This document shows, piece by piece, positions 27,406-37,289 of a DNA stretch of 47,548 nt (positions are counted from its first letter, which is position 1; each line of letters opens with the position of its first letter). The notes under the pieces are model-generated. The model saw nothing but the letters and a program-made list of their open reading frames with translations. It ran no database searches and was not told where the DNA came from. Made by a program: the position numbers and the translations under genes. Source of the DNA: Acidobacteriota bacterium (GTDB lineage Bacteria > Acidobacteriota > UBA6911); NCBI GenBank assembly GCA_012719355.1, contig JAAYAM010000161.1:105048-152595 (forward strand), read 5' to 3'.

Positions 27406-27414
27406 ATTATACCA
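27406..27414 (-). promoter_or_regulatory. extended -10 promoter for ispG-aspS
   Basis: The minus strand reads TGGTATAAT: a perfect -10 with the TGn extension, 33 bp upstream of the ispG GTG. No good -35 is present, as is common for extended -10 promoters. On the plus strand a TATGAT (27455-27460) may serve the divergent hpt. Confidence 0.5.
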
Positions 27415-27485
27415 GCCGGCCGGAATTCCGAACAGTGGTTCGCTCGAGCCACGCTATGATAGAAAGCATGCGAAGGAGAAAAGAC

Positions 27486-28025
27486 ATGGCTGTTGCCGGT
27501 GAAATGCTGGGGCCCGTGCTGTTGGACGCGAGACGGATAAGGGTGCGTGTGCGGCAACTTGGAATCCGGATCGCGCGCGACTACAGGGGAAAGAAGCTGC
27601 ATCTCATAGGCATTCTGAAGGGAGCCAGCATTTTCCATGCCGACCTCGTCCGCGCGATAGACCTCGATCTGTCCTTCGATTTCATCGCGGTCGGCAGCTA
27701 CGGCTCCCGGACCACGAGCAGCGGTGAAGTGAGGATTCTGAAAGATCTCGATGACAGTGTTGAAAACAAGGACGTCCTCCTGGTTGAAGACATAATCGAT
27801 ACAGGCCTGACGCTGCACTATCTTCTGCAGAACCTGGGCGCCCGCAGACCGTCATCGATCAAGGTGGCTGCCTTGCTCAGCAAGCCTTCACGACGCGAGA
27901 TCGCTGTGCCGGTCGAATACGTGGGCTTCGAGATTCCGGATGAATTCGTCGTCGGTTACGGACTCGATTACGGACAGCGCTACCGCAACCTGCCCGACAT
28001 CCGGGTACTGCGGATCACCGGCTGA
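27486..28025 (+). CDS. hpt: hypoxanthine phosphoribosyltransferase
   Basis: Salvages hypoxanthine/guanine with PRPP to IMP/GMP. 179 residues from the ATG at 27486, which has AAGGAG with 7-nt spacing; the longer upstream frame runs into ispG antisense and is not used. The PRPP loop VLLVEDIIDTGLTL carries E101-D102 and D105-T-G; LIGILKGASIFHADLVRAI and KVAALLSKPSRR are also typical. It ends 6 bp from the convergent purine nucleoside phosphorylase, so two purine-salvage genes face each other. Confidence 0.95.
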   Translation: MAVAGEMLGPVLLDARRIRVRVRQLGIRIARDYRGKKLHLIGILKGASIFHADLVRAIDLDLSFDFIAVGSYGSRTTSSGEVRILKDLDDSVENKDVLLVEDIIDTGLTLHYLLQNLGARRPSSIKVAALLSKPSRREIAVPVEYVGFEIPDEFVVGYGLDYGQRYRNLPDIRVLRITG

Positions 28026-28031
28026 ATCCCG

Positions 28032-28877
28032 TTATTGATGGTCGGCAACAAGCAGTTTGGGGATGACGGCATTAATGAGTGAGGCTACAGCGTCTTTCAT
28101 CATTGCGGCGCATTCCAGCACTTCGCGATGACTGAGCTTCCGAGGAAGGATTCCGGCGGCCATGTTGGCGATGCAGGAGATCCCGAGCACTCCGATCCCC
28201 ATATGATTCGCCACAATGACTTCCGGGATGCTGGACATTCCTGCTGCGTCTGCGCCGATTGTGCGGCACATGCGGATTTCGGCGGGCGTTTCGTAGCTCG
28301 GTCCACGCAGCCCTGCATAGATCCCCTGACGGAGCGAAATGCCTGTCTCGCGGCCCGCCTCGAGAGCGGCGTTCCGAAAACGGCTGTGGTACGCCTCGCT
28401 CATATCGGGAAACCTTGGACCCAGTTCGTCCAGATTGGGCCCCTCGAGCGGATTGGCTCCCATGAGGTTTATGTGGTCGGTTATCAGCATGAGGTCGCCG
28501 GGGCGAAATGCGGAATTGATCCCCCCGGCTGCGTTGGTGACGATCAGCTGCTTTATCCCGAGGCAGCCGAGAATGCGGGCAGGATAGGCGACCTGCTCCA
28601 TCGAATAGCCTTCGTAGACGTGGACGCGCCCCTGAAGCGCCGCTGCGGCAACGCCTCCAATTCTGCCGAGTATCAGGTTGCCTGGATGTCCCGGAACGGT
28701 CGGAATGGGAAAATAAGGAATATCTCGGAAGGGTATCGTGACGTGATCGTTGAAGGACTCGGCAATCGGCGCGAGTCCTGAACCGAAGATGAGTCCCAGA
28801 CAGGGCTTCAGCCGGCACCTTCTCTGGATCGATTCTACCGTCTCCTGCGTCCGGACTTTCATCCCCGTCGTCGTCAT
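28032..28877 (-). CDS. purine nucleoside phosphorylase, trimeric type
   Basis: 281 residues of the PNP/MTAP class II family: phosphate loop FGSGLAP, TVPGHPGNLILG, ALQGRVHVYEGYS, VTNAAGGIN, GPSYETPAEIRM (purine-binding Glu) and ADAAGMSSIPEVIVANHMGI. Asn in SCIANMAAGI favours 6-oxopurine substrates (inosine, guanosine), though methylthioadenosine phosphorylase activity cannot be ruled out by eye. ATG at 28877 with GGGGAG 11 nt upstream; an in-frame ATG at 28862 is possible. It follows rpsU on the same strand; the 87-bp gap carries a long-range inverted repeat that overlaps its translation start region. Confidence 0.92.
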   Translation of the reverse strand: MTTTGMKVRTQETVESIQRRCRLKPCLGLIFGSGLAPIAESFNDHVTIPFRDIPYFPIPTVPGHPGNLILGRIGGVAAAALQGRVHVYEGYSMEQVAYPARILGCLGIKQLIVTNAAGGINSAFRPGDLMLITDHINLMGANPLEGPNLDELGPRFPDMSEAYHSRFRNAALEAGRETGISLRQGIYAGLRGPSYETPAEIRMCRTIGADAAGMSSIPEVIVANHMGIGVLGISCIANMAAGILPRKLSHREVLECAAMMKDAVASLINAVIPKLLVADHQ

Positions 28878-28878
28878 A

Positions 28879-28934
28879 GGCTGCCGGCTCCCCTGTATAG
28901 TTCTTCAACAGGATCCTTCAAGAGACCGGCAGCC
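28879..28934 (-). promoter_or_regulatory. long-range stem between rpsU and the nucleoside phosphorylase start
   Basis: GGCTGCCGG (28879-28887) and CCGGCAGCC (28926-28934) are perfect 9-bp inverted repeats separated by 38 bp. In the mRNA the second arm lies between the GGGGAG Shine-Dalgarno and the ATG of the phosphorylase. Folding would hinder initiation, so it could tune translation or mark the rpsU transcript end. There is no T-run after it. Confidence 0.45.
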
Positions 28935-28964
28935 ATTACCTTCTAAAACTGGAAAGCCTGCAAG

Positions 28965-29162
28965 CTAGGGGTGTGCACTGCGCATCTTCTTACGCAGCCG
29001 CTTGCGCGCCAGAGCCTGTTTGATTCGTTTCTTTTCACCAGGCTTGAGATAGAACGAGTGCTTCTTTACATCCTTGATGATATCTTCCTGCTGCACCTTG
29101 CGTTTGAAGCGCCGCAAAGCGCTCTCGAGGGATTCACCTTCGTTCAAAATAACTTCCGCCAA
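28965..29162 (-). CDS. rpsU: 30S ribosomal protein S21
   Basis: 65 residues, the usual S21 size: AEVILNEGESLESALRRFKR, KKHSFYLKPGEKKRIKQ and a basic tail. The start codon is TTG (29160-29162), compensated by a near-complete Shine-Dalgarno AAAGGAGGTGA with the start 6 nt after it. No ATG is available at the right position. A TTGACA promoter lies 34-62 bp upstream. It sits downstream of gyrA and upstream of the nucleoside phosphorylase. Confidence 0.96.
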   Translation of the reverse strand: MAEVILNEGESLESALRRFKRKVQQEDIIKDVKKHSFYLKPGEKKRIKQALARKRLRKKMRSAHP

Positions 29163-29195
29163 TCCAGTTCACCTCCTTTGGTGACGAGGGGGATA

Positions 29196-29224
29196 AAATT
29201 ACTCTCGGTCGGCACGGGTGTCAA
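29196..29224 (-). promoter_or_regulatory. rpsU promoter
   Basis: Minus-strand TTGACA (29219-29224), a 17-bp spacer, then TAATTT (29196-29201), in the 120-bp gyrA-rpsU gap. The -35 is perfect; the -10 is weaker. Confidence 0.55.
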
Positions 29225-29282
29225 GTCCCTGACCACCCTCTGGTGTAATAATGCCCTATTCCGGCCCGTAACAGAATTGCGG

Positions 29283-31715
29283 CTATCCGCCGTTTTCGAC
29301 GGCCACCGGTGTCACACTTGCCACGTAGTCGCCTTCTTCGAGGTCGATGCATTTCACCCCGACTGCCGCGCGAGTGTGGGTGTTTCGGATGTCATCCGTA
29401 TAGAGCTGAATCAGCTTCCCCTGCGCCGTAATGAGCATGACCGAAGCGTCTTCCTGCACGTGGCAGGTATTGACTACGGTTCCGTTTTTTGAGCCTACCC
29501 TGATGTTGATTACACCGGAACCTCCGCGTCCCTGACAGGGGTATTCCTCGACGTCGGTACGCTTACCGAATCCTTTTTCGGTTACGGTAAGGAACTGTCC
29601 CGGACCCTTGAAGGCCGACATGGCCACTACTTTGTCTTCACCCGAAAGCCGGATTCCTATTACGCCGCGGGCACCACGTCCCATTTTGCGCACGGTCTTC
29701 TCCGAGAACCGGATTGCCTTTCCCATGCGGGTGGCAAGGAGAACGTCATAGCTTCCGTCGGTAAGCTGGCAGCCGATAACCTCATCATCGTCCGGAACAT
29801 AGATCCCGATGATCCCGGAACTGCGCGGGTTGCTGAATTCGCTCAGCTCGGTCTTCTTGATGATTCCGTTCCTGGTGGCCATGACGACATATTGGTCCGT
29901 ATCGAAGGATTTGACCGCAATGATATCCGCTATCTTTTCGTCTTTGTTGATATTGACGAGGTTCACGATAGCCTTCCCTTTGCCGGCCGCCCCGACGTCG
30001 GGTATGTTGTACACCTTAAGCCAGTAAACCTGGCCGCGATTAGTAAACACCAGCAGATAGCTGTGGGTGGATGCAACAAACAGGTGATCGATGAAATCCT
30101 CGTCACGAGTCGTCATCCCGATGCGTCCTTTTCCTCCCCTCCCCTGCGGATGGTAGAGCGAAGTCGCGGTACGTTTTATGTAACCCGAGTGCGTAACCGT
30201 TATAACGACATCTTCTTCGGCTATCAGGTCCTCCCTCGTGAGTTCCACCTCTTCGTCCACGATCTCGGTCCGTCTTTCGTCGCCGTAGGTTTTCTGCACC
30301 TCGCGCAGCTCTTCGATGATGACTCCTTCCAGCACTTTCTCGCTGGCCAGGATCTCCTTGAGACGCGCGATCAGCTTCAGGATCTCCTCATATTCGGAAA
30401 CGATCTTCTCGCGTTCCAACCCGGTCAGGCGCTGCAGCCTCATGTCAAGGATCGCCTGCGCCTGAGCCGCAGTGAACTGAAACTGCGTGATGAGTCCCTC
30501 TCTTGCCACGGCCGGTTCCTTCGACGCCCGAATCAGTGCGATGACCTGATCGAGGATCTCGAGAGCGCGCTTGAGTCCTTCGAGAATATGGGCCCGCGCT
30601 TCCGCCTTCCTTAGCTCGAAAATCGTCCTGCGACGCACGACGTCTTTGCGGTGGTCGATGAAATATGTCAGCGTTTCACGCAGGTTCAGGATGCGCGGCT
30701 GGTTGTTGACGATCGCCAGCAGTATGATTCCGAAACTGCTCTGCATCGGAGTCAGTTTGTAGAGGTTGTTGAGCACAACCTGCGCGGGTTCGTCCTTTTT
30801 CAGCTCAATGACGATGCGCATTCCTTCGCGGTCCGATTCATCGCGCAGATCCGAGATCCCTTCAATTTTCTTTTCGCGCACAAGTTCGGCGATGCGCTCG
30901 ATCAGCTTCGCTTTGTTGATCTGGTACGGAATCTCGGTGACGACAATGGCTTCCCGGTCGCGGCCGGACTTCTCAACTGAAGCCCTGGCACGCATCATGA
31001 TTATGCCGCGCCCGCTTTCGTAGGCGGTTCTGATACCGCCGCGCCCGTAGATGAATCCCGCAGTCGGAAAATCAGGGCCCGGGACAAAGGCCATGAGATC
31101 GTCGAGCGTAGCATCGGGGTTCTCGATCAGAAGAATCGTCGCATTGATGATTTCGGTGAGATTGTGCGGTGGAATGTTGGTCGCCATTCCTACCGCGATT
31201 CCTGAGGAACCGTTGACGAGCAGATTCGGAAATTTCGCCGGCAGCACCAGAGGTTCCGTCAGAGACTCGTCGTAATTGGGGCCGAAGTCAACCGTTTCCT
31301 TGTCCAGATCGGAGAGGAGTTCGTCCGAAAGCCGGGCCATCCTGATTTCCGTGTAACGCATGGCCGCCGCGCTGTCCCCGTCGACTGATCCGAAATTCCC
31401 CTGTCCGTCTATCAGAGGATAGCGAACCGAAAAATCCTGCACCAGCCGGACTATGGTGTCGTAGACAGCGCTGTCGCCGTGGGGATGGTATTTGCCGATG
31501 ACGTCTCCGACCACACGGGCAGATTTCTTGTAGGGCTTGTTGTACGTGTTACCAAGATCGTACATGGCATAGAGCACGCGCCTGTGCACAGGCTTGAGCC
31601 CGTCGCGCACGTCCGGCAGCGCTCGGCCGATTATGACGCTCATGGCATAGTCCAGGTAGGACTTGCGCATTTCGTCGATGATGTTTACCGGTGTATGTTC
31701 AAGGGCTTGATTCAT
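29283..31715 (-). CDS. gyrA: DNA gyrase subunit A
   Basis: Breakage-reunion subunit of gyrase. 810 residues. Catalytic Tyr121 ([10 protein letters not shown]). The quinolone-resistance region [15 protein letters not shown] carries the susceptible-type Ser82 and Asp86. The C-terminal beta-pinwheel begins with the GyrA box written as QGRGGKG, a one-residue change from the usual QRRGGKG. It lies 24 bp after the gyrB stop, probably co-transcribed. No strong Shine-Dalgarno is visible before the ATG at 31715. GyrA rather than ParC: the box and the adjacency to gyrB support this. Confidence 0.98.
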   Translation of the reverse strand: MNQALEHTPVNIIDEMRKSYLDYAMSVIIGRALPDVRDGLKPVHRRVLYAMYDLGNTYNKPYKKSARVVGDVIGKYHPHGDSAVYDTIVRLVQDFSVRYPLIDGQGNFGSVDGDSAAAMRYTEIRMARLSDELLSDLDKETVDFGPNYDESLTEPLVLPAKFPNLLVNGSSGIAVGMATNIPPHNLTEIINATILLIENPDATLDDLMAFVPGPDFPTAGFIYGRGGIRTAYESGRGIIMMRARASVEKSGRDREAIVVTEIPYQINKAKLIERIAELVREKKIEGISDLRDESDREGMRIVIELKKDEPAQVVLNNLYKLTPMQSSFGIILLAIVNNQPRILNLRETLTYFIDHRKDVVRRRTIFELRKAEARAHILEGLKRALEILDQVIALIRASKEPAVAREGLITQFQFTAAQAQAILDMRLQRLTGLEREKIVSEYEEILKLIARLKEILASEKVLEGVIIEELREVQKTYGDERRTEIVDEEVELTREDLIAEEDVVITVTHSGYIKRTATSLYHPQGRGGKGRIGMTTRDEDFIDHLFVASTHSYLLVFTNRGQVYWLKVYNIPDVGAAGKGKAIVNLVNINKDEKIADIIAVKSFDTDQYVVMATRNGIIKKTELSEFSNPRSSGIIGIYVPDDDEVIGCQLTDGSYDVLLATRMGKAIRFSEKTVRKMGRGARGVIGIRLSGEDKVVAMSAFKGPGQFLTVTEKGFGKRTDVEEYPCQGRGGSGVINIRVGSKNGTVVNTCHVQEDASVMLITAQGKLIQLYTDDIRNTHTRAAVGVKCIDLEEGDYVASVTPVAVENGG

Positions 31716-31739
31716 AAAAGCAAATGGACTCGTTCTTTC

Positions 31740-34292
<2,553 letters not shown>

Positions 34293-34293
34293 T

Positions 34294-34317
34294 TAATTCG
34301 TTGCAACCAACGAATTA
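34294..34317. promoter_or_regulatory. palindromic operator candidate overlapping the gyrB promoter
   Basis: TAATTCGTTG and CAACGAATTA form perfect 10-bp arms around a CAAC centre. The element overlaps 4 bp of the gyrB -10 and covers the predicted start of transcription, an ideal repressor position. No T-run follows on either strand, so it does not look like a terminator. Confidence 0.6.
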
Positions 34318-34322
34318 TAGCA
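34314..34322 (-). promoter_or_regulatory. extended -10 promoter for gyrB
   Basis: The minus strand reads TGCTATAAT, a perfect TATAAT with TGn extension. No recognisable -35 lies 16-18 bp upstream. Predicted transcription start is near 34307, giving a roughly 95-nt leader to the gyrB ATG. Confidence 0.55.
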
Positions 34323-34405
34323 CACGAAAGCCTCAAAAAGGAGCTAAAATGTCTCCGAAATCGCCTATTTAAGTTACTCAAAAGAAAAGATTTATTGTCT
34401 CAGTT

Positions 34406-35536
34406 TCAGCGGGATCCAGTTTCTCCGGGGCGGCCCGTTCCGAGGGGGGTCGCAGCGCCATTCCAAACCTCGAACCGCAGCGTGTTTTCGGGCACCGAGG
34501 AGACGAGAAATTCCTTCGCGGAAGTCAGAAAAACCTGGGTTCGCCTCGCCAGGAAACTGAGAAATGTGTGCAGCCTCTGCTCATCAAGTTCCGCTTCAGC
34601 GTCATCTACGAGAAACACCGGGTAGTGGTCATTGACCTTTTGGTGAATCTCCATCTGGGAAAAGTAGAGCGACAGCAGGCAGGAGCGCTGCTGTCCCGCT
34701 GAACCGAAATCAGCCAGCGCCTTGCCGTTGACGTACAGCTTCAGATCATCCCGGTGCGGGCCCGGGGAAGTGTATCCAGTTCTCCTGTCGGAGGCACGTG
34801 CCTGGACAAGCCTACGCCTGAATAGTCCTTCGATTTCGGCTAAAGCGGGGCTCTCGGCTCCTATACTGGAAAGATAGTGTATTTTGAAGACATCGGCGCC
34901 GAACAGGCCCTGGGGGAGTTGCTGCTTCATCATTTCTGAGTAGCGCAGGCGGTTGGAGATGATGCGCGTGCCCGGCTTGATGAGCGCCTCATCCCAGCTG
35001 TCGAGCAGAGCGTCATCGATCCTCCCGGACCCGTCGCGCGCCGCCGACAGGAGTCTGTTGCGCTGCCTGAGTGAGCGTCCATAGGCCGCCAGATCGCTTA
35101 TATGGCCCGGAAAAAGGTTGACCATAGCCCGGTCCAGGAAAGATCTTCTGTCGGCCGGTGTGCCCCTTACAACGTTCAAATGCTCATGCGTGAAAGCAAG
35201 GATCTGAAGATTGCCGACGAAGGCATCCAGCGGAACAGGCTTTCCAAGCACGAAGAGCTTTTTTTCGGAAATGGAAATAGAAACCTGCAGATCGCGTGTC
35301 AGGGTGCCATGCTGCACTGTCCCCTCGACGCGGCACTCCTTTTGTCCGTGCCGGATGCAGTCCCGTGGCACGGCAGTACGGAAGCTCTTGCCATACCCGA
35401 GCAGGTAAATAGCTTCGAGCAGATTCGTTTTTCCCTGTCCGTTCAGACCCGAGATGAGATTCGTTTCTGCAGAAGGAACTATTTCCAGTTCCCTGATATT
35501 CCTGTAATTGAACAGACGGAGTCGTGTGAGATGCAC
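34406..35536 (-). CDS. recF: DNA replication and repair protein RecF
   Basis: SMC-like ATPase that loads RecA at gapped DNA. 376 residues. Walker A is SGLNGQGKTNLLEAIYLL, the signature region is GSAGQQRSCLLSLYFSQMEI, and Walker B is YPVFLVDDAEAELDEQR. It starts 2 bp after the dnaN stop, so dnaN-recF are one transcript in the classic dnaA-dnaN-recF-gyrB-gyrA order. The 194 bp after its stop contain the gyrB promoter and palindrome. Confidence 0.96.
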   Translation of the reverse strand: MHLTRLRLFNYRNIRELEIVPSAETNLISGLNGQGKTNLLEAIYLLGYGKSFRTAVPRDCIRHGQKECRVEGTVQHGTLTRDLQVSISISEKKLFVLGKPVPLDAFVGNLQILAFTHEHLNVVRGTPADRRSFLDRAMVNLFPGHISDLAAYGRSLRQRNRLLSAARDGSGRIDDALLDSWDEALIKPGTRIISNRLRYSEMMKQQLPQGLFGADVFKIHYLSSIGAESPALAEIEGLFRRRLVQARASDRRTGYTSPGPHRDDLKLYVNGKALADFGSAGQQRSCLLSLYFSQMEIHQKVNDHYPVFLVDDAEAELDEQRLHTFLSFLARRTQVFLTSAKEFLVSSVPENTLRFEVWNGAATPLGTGRPGETGSR

Positions 35537-35538
35537 GC

Positions 35539-36648
35539 CTAGAACTTCATCGGCATTACAACATACCGGTAATCAAGCTCGGATGTTCCGACCGGCCGCA
35601 GCAGGCCCTGCGTTTCCGAGTCTTTAATCGAAATCGAGATCGATTCGGAACCCGAAGCTCCGACGAAATCGAGCAGATACATCGGATTGAATCCGATCTC
35701 GAGGCTCTCGCCTTCGTAATCGATAGGAACCACTTCCCTCGCCTCGCCGGCGTCGGCGCAGCTCGCGGTAAGTTCCAGGGCGCCGGTCTTGAATGAAAGA
35801 CGTATGGCTCTGAGCTTCTCATCGGACATGATAGCAGCTCTGCGGATCCCGTCTCCCAGGGCTTTCGTGGATGCTATGATCAGCTTGTCATTGTCGCGCG
35901 GAATCACCAGCTCGTAGTTCGGGAACTGGCCCGCAAGAATCCTCGAAACAAGCCTCTTTCCACCGACGCCAAAAAAGAGATGGTTTTCGTCGCGGCCGAA
36001 TTCGATGAAGACGTCCTGGTCGCCGATCAGCTTCAGAATCTCTACCAGGGTCTTGCGCGGAATGAGCGCCCGTACCTCGGCATCGATCCCGGGTACCTCC
36101 ATACTCTTGCTCACCAGCGCCAGCCTGTGGCCATCAGTCGCAACCATCCGGATTTCGTTTGGAAAAAGTGCGAGAAGCGCCCCGTTGAGCGAATAGCGTG
36201 ATTCCTCCTGCGTGATGGCAAACATGCTCCGCTGTATCATGCTTCTCAGCAGCCCCCCGGGAATCGTCGCCGTGGCTGGTGCGGCTTCAGGAATCGAGGG
36301 AAAATTATCCTTCAGAAGCGCCACGATCTTGTATTCGGAATTTCCGGAACGAAGCTCGACCCAGTCGTTCTCCAGAAGAGAAAACTCTATGTCCGAACTC
36401 TCCGGGAGCAGCCTCACTATGTCGAACAGGCGCCGCGCCGAAATCGTCGTCGTACCCTCAGCCTGCACAACAGCAGGGCAGCCGCACCGGATAGTAACGT
36501 CAAGATCTGTAGCGGCTATATCGATATGCTCGCCTGCGGCTTCCAGAAGAATATTTGAAAGAATCGGTATCGTGGTCTTTTTCTCAACTACGCCCTGCAC
36601 CAGATTGAGTTCATTCAGCAATGCGTTCCTGGTTACCGTGAATTTCAT
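35539..36648 (-). CDS. dnaN: DNA polymerase III beta sliding clamp
   Basis: Ring-shaped processivity clamp. 369 residues from the ATG at 36648 (MKFTVTRNALLNELNLVQG), which has AAGGAG about 8 nt upstream; the open frame extends to 36786 through the origin region but that part is non-coding. Conserved segments include TTIPILSNILLEA, ATDLDVTIRC, and the C-terminal YRYVVMPMKF (usually ...MPMRL/KF). A TATAAT lies 56-61 bp upstream. recF follows after 2 bp. Confidence 0.97.
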   Translation of the reverse strand: MKFTVTRNALLNELNLVQGVVEKKTTIPILSNILLEAAGEHIDIAATDLDVTIRCGCPAVVQAEGTTTISARRLFDIVRLLPESSDIEFSLLENDWVELRSGNSEYKIVALLKDNFPSIPEAAPATATIPGGLLRSMIQRSMFAITQEESRYSLNGALLALFPNEIRMVATDGHRLALVSKSMEVPGIDAEVRALIPRKTLVEILKLIGDQDVFIEFGRDENHLFFGVGGKRLVSRILAGQFPNYELVIPRDNDKLIIASTKALGDGIRRAAIMSDEKLRAIRLSFKTGALELTASCADAGEAREVVPIDYEGESLEIGFNPMYLLDFVGASGSESISISIKDSETQGLLRPVGTSELDYRYVVMPMKF

Positions 36649-36703
36649 GAATGACGCTCCTTGGGGAAATGAGAGATTGCATTCCTGCACTGCCGGACCT
36701 GTG

Positions 36704-36709
36704 ATTATA
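36704..36709 (-). promoter_or_regulatory. -10 box for dnaN
   Basis: Perfect TATAAT on the minus strand, giving a roughly 50-nt leader. The sequence 16-18 bp upstream has no recognisable -35, so strength is uncertain. Confidence 0.4.
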
Positions 36710-36794
36710 CCGCTTCTCAAGCCTGAAGTTTCATCAAAAAACAGATGTCGGTCGCGGGTCTTTTCTTCTTCTACTGAATCTATCAATCAAACTA

Positions 36795-37016
36795 CTAACT
36801 AGTAGAAATAGTAGGAGCTGTGGATTTGTGGAAAAGCGGGATAATCGCCGCTATTCCGGAGAGATGCCCCGTGAATGCTCGCCGGGCGCCACTGTGCAAA
36901 AAAGGGCTCTTCTGTGGAAAACAGGCGACACCCCAAAATCCACAATTCATTCAGAAGCGCTGCTTGTGAATAACATGCCCAAGTCCTGAAAAAGTGGTGA
37001 CTTGTCTTGTGAATAT
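36795..37016. other. oriC: candidate oriC: DnaA-box cluster with DnaA-trios (dnaA-dnaN gap)
   Basis: The 434-bp gap between dnaN and the small gene at 37083 has no coding sequence. Minus-strand boxes fitting TTWTNCACA exactly: 36827-36835 (TTTTCCACA), 36893-36901 (TTTTGCACA), 36913-36921 (TTTTCCACA), 36965-36973 (TTATTCACA). Weaker ones: 36819-36827 and 36936-36944 (AAATCCACA, the second on plus), 37008-37016 (ATATTCACA). Directly beyond the 36819 box the minus strand reads CTCCTACTATTTCTACTA (36800-36817), i.e. repeated 3'-GAT trios, followed by an AT-rich stretch to about 36763. Box pair, trios, then AT-rich DNA is the order of the B. subtilis basal unwinding system. Confidence 0.8.
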
Positions 37017-37082
37017 CCTGTTAATAAGTCCTGGAGACAGACGTCGTGCCGGCAGAATCAAAGGGGGGAAGGCTTTCAGGCT

Positions 37083-37268
37083 CTACGCCTGCATGTTGAT
37101 TGTCGGTGTCGGGAGTTCTATGTCTTCGACCTGTCTCGGGCCTTTAACTCTGGTGCCGAAACGGTCGGCGTGGTCTCTCATGGCCCTGTACGCCTCCTCA
37201 AGTGTGTCATAGGGCCCTTCAGGCAAGAATCCTGATTGATCGAATCTGCTGTATTCGTAAATCCACAT
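37083..37268 (-). CDS. 61-residue conserved-looking small protein downstream of dnaA
   Basis: Not recognised. The product (MWIYEYSRFDQSGFLPEGPY ...) is acidic and aromatic at the N-terminus with a helix around DTLEEAYRAMRDHADRFG and an IELPTPTIN tail; no signal peptide or membrane segment. AAGGAGG lies 5 nt before the ATG, one of the best ribosome binding sites in the window, which argues strongly for expression. It begins 21 bp after the dnaA stop on the same strand and ends beside the origin boxes, so it is presumably co-transcribed with dnaA. A GTG three bases upstream is a minor alternative start. Confidence 0.75.
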   Translation of the reverse strand: MWIYEYSRFDQSGFLPEGPYDTLEEAYRAMRDHADRFGTRVKGPRQVEDIELPTPTINMQA

Positions 37269-37289
37269 CACTTCCTCCTTCGGGACGGA

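Noticed and set aside
34336-34375. Mini-ORF AAGGAG...ATG encoding MSPKSPI upstream of gyrB on the plus strand
   Set aside because: Seven codons, opposite to the local transcription and with no downstream gene; most likely chance.
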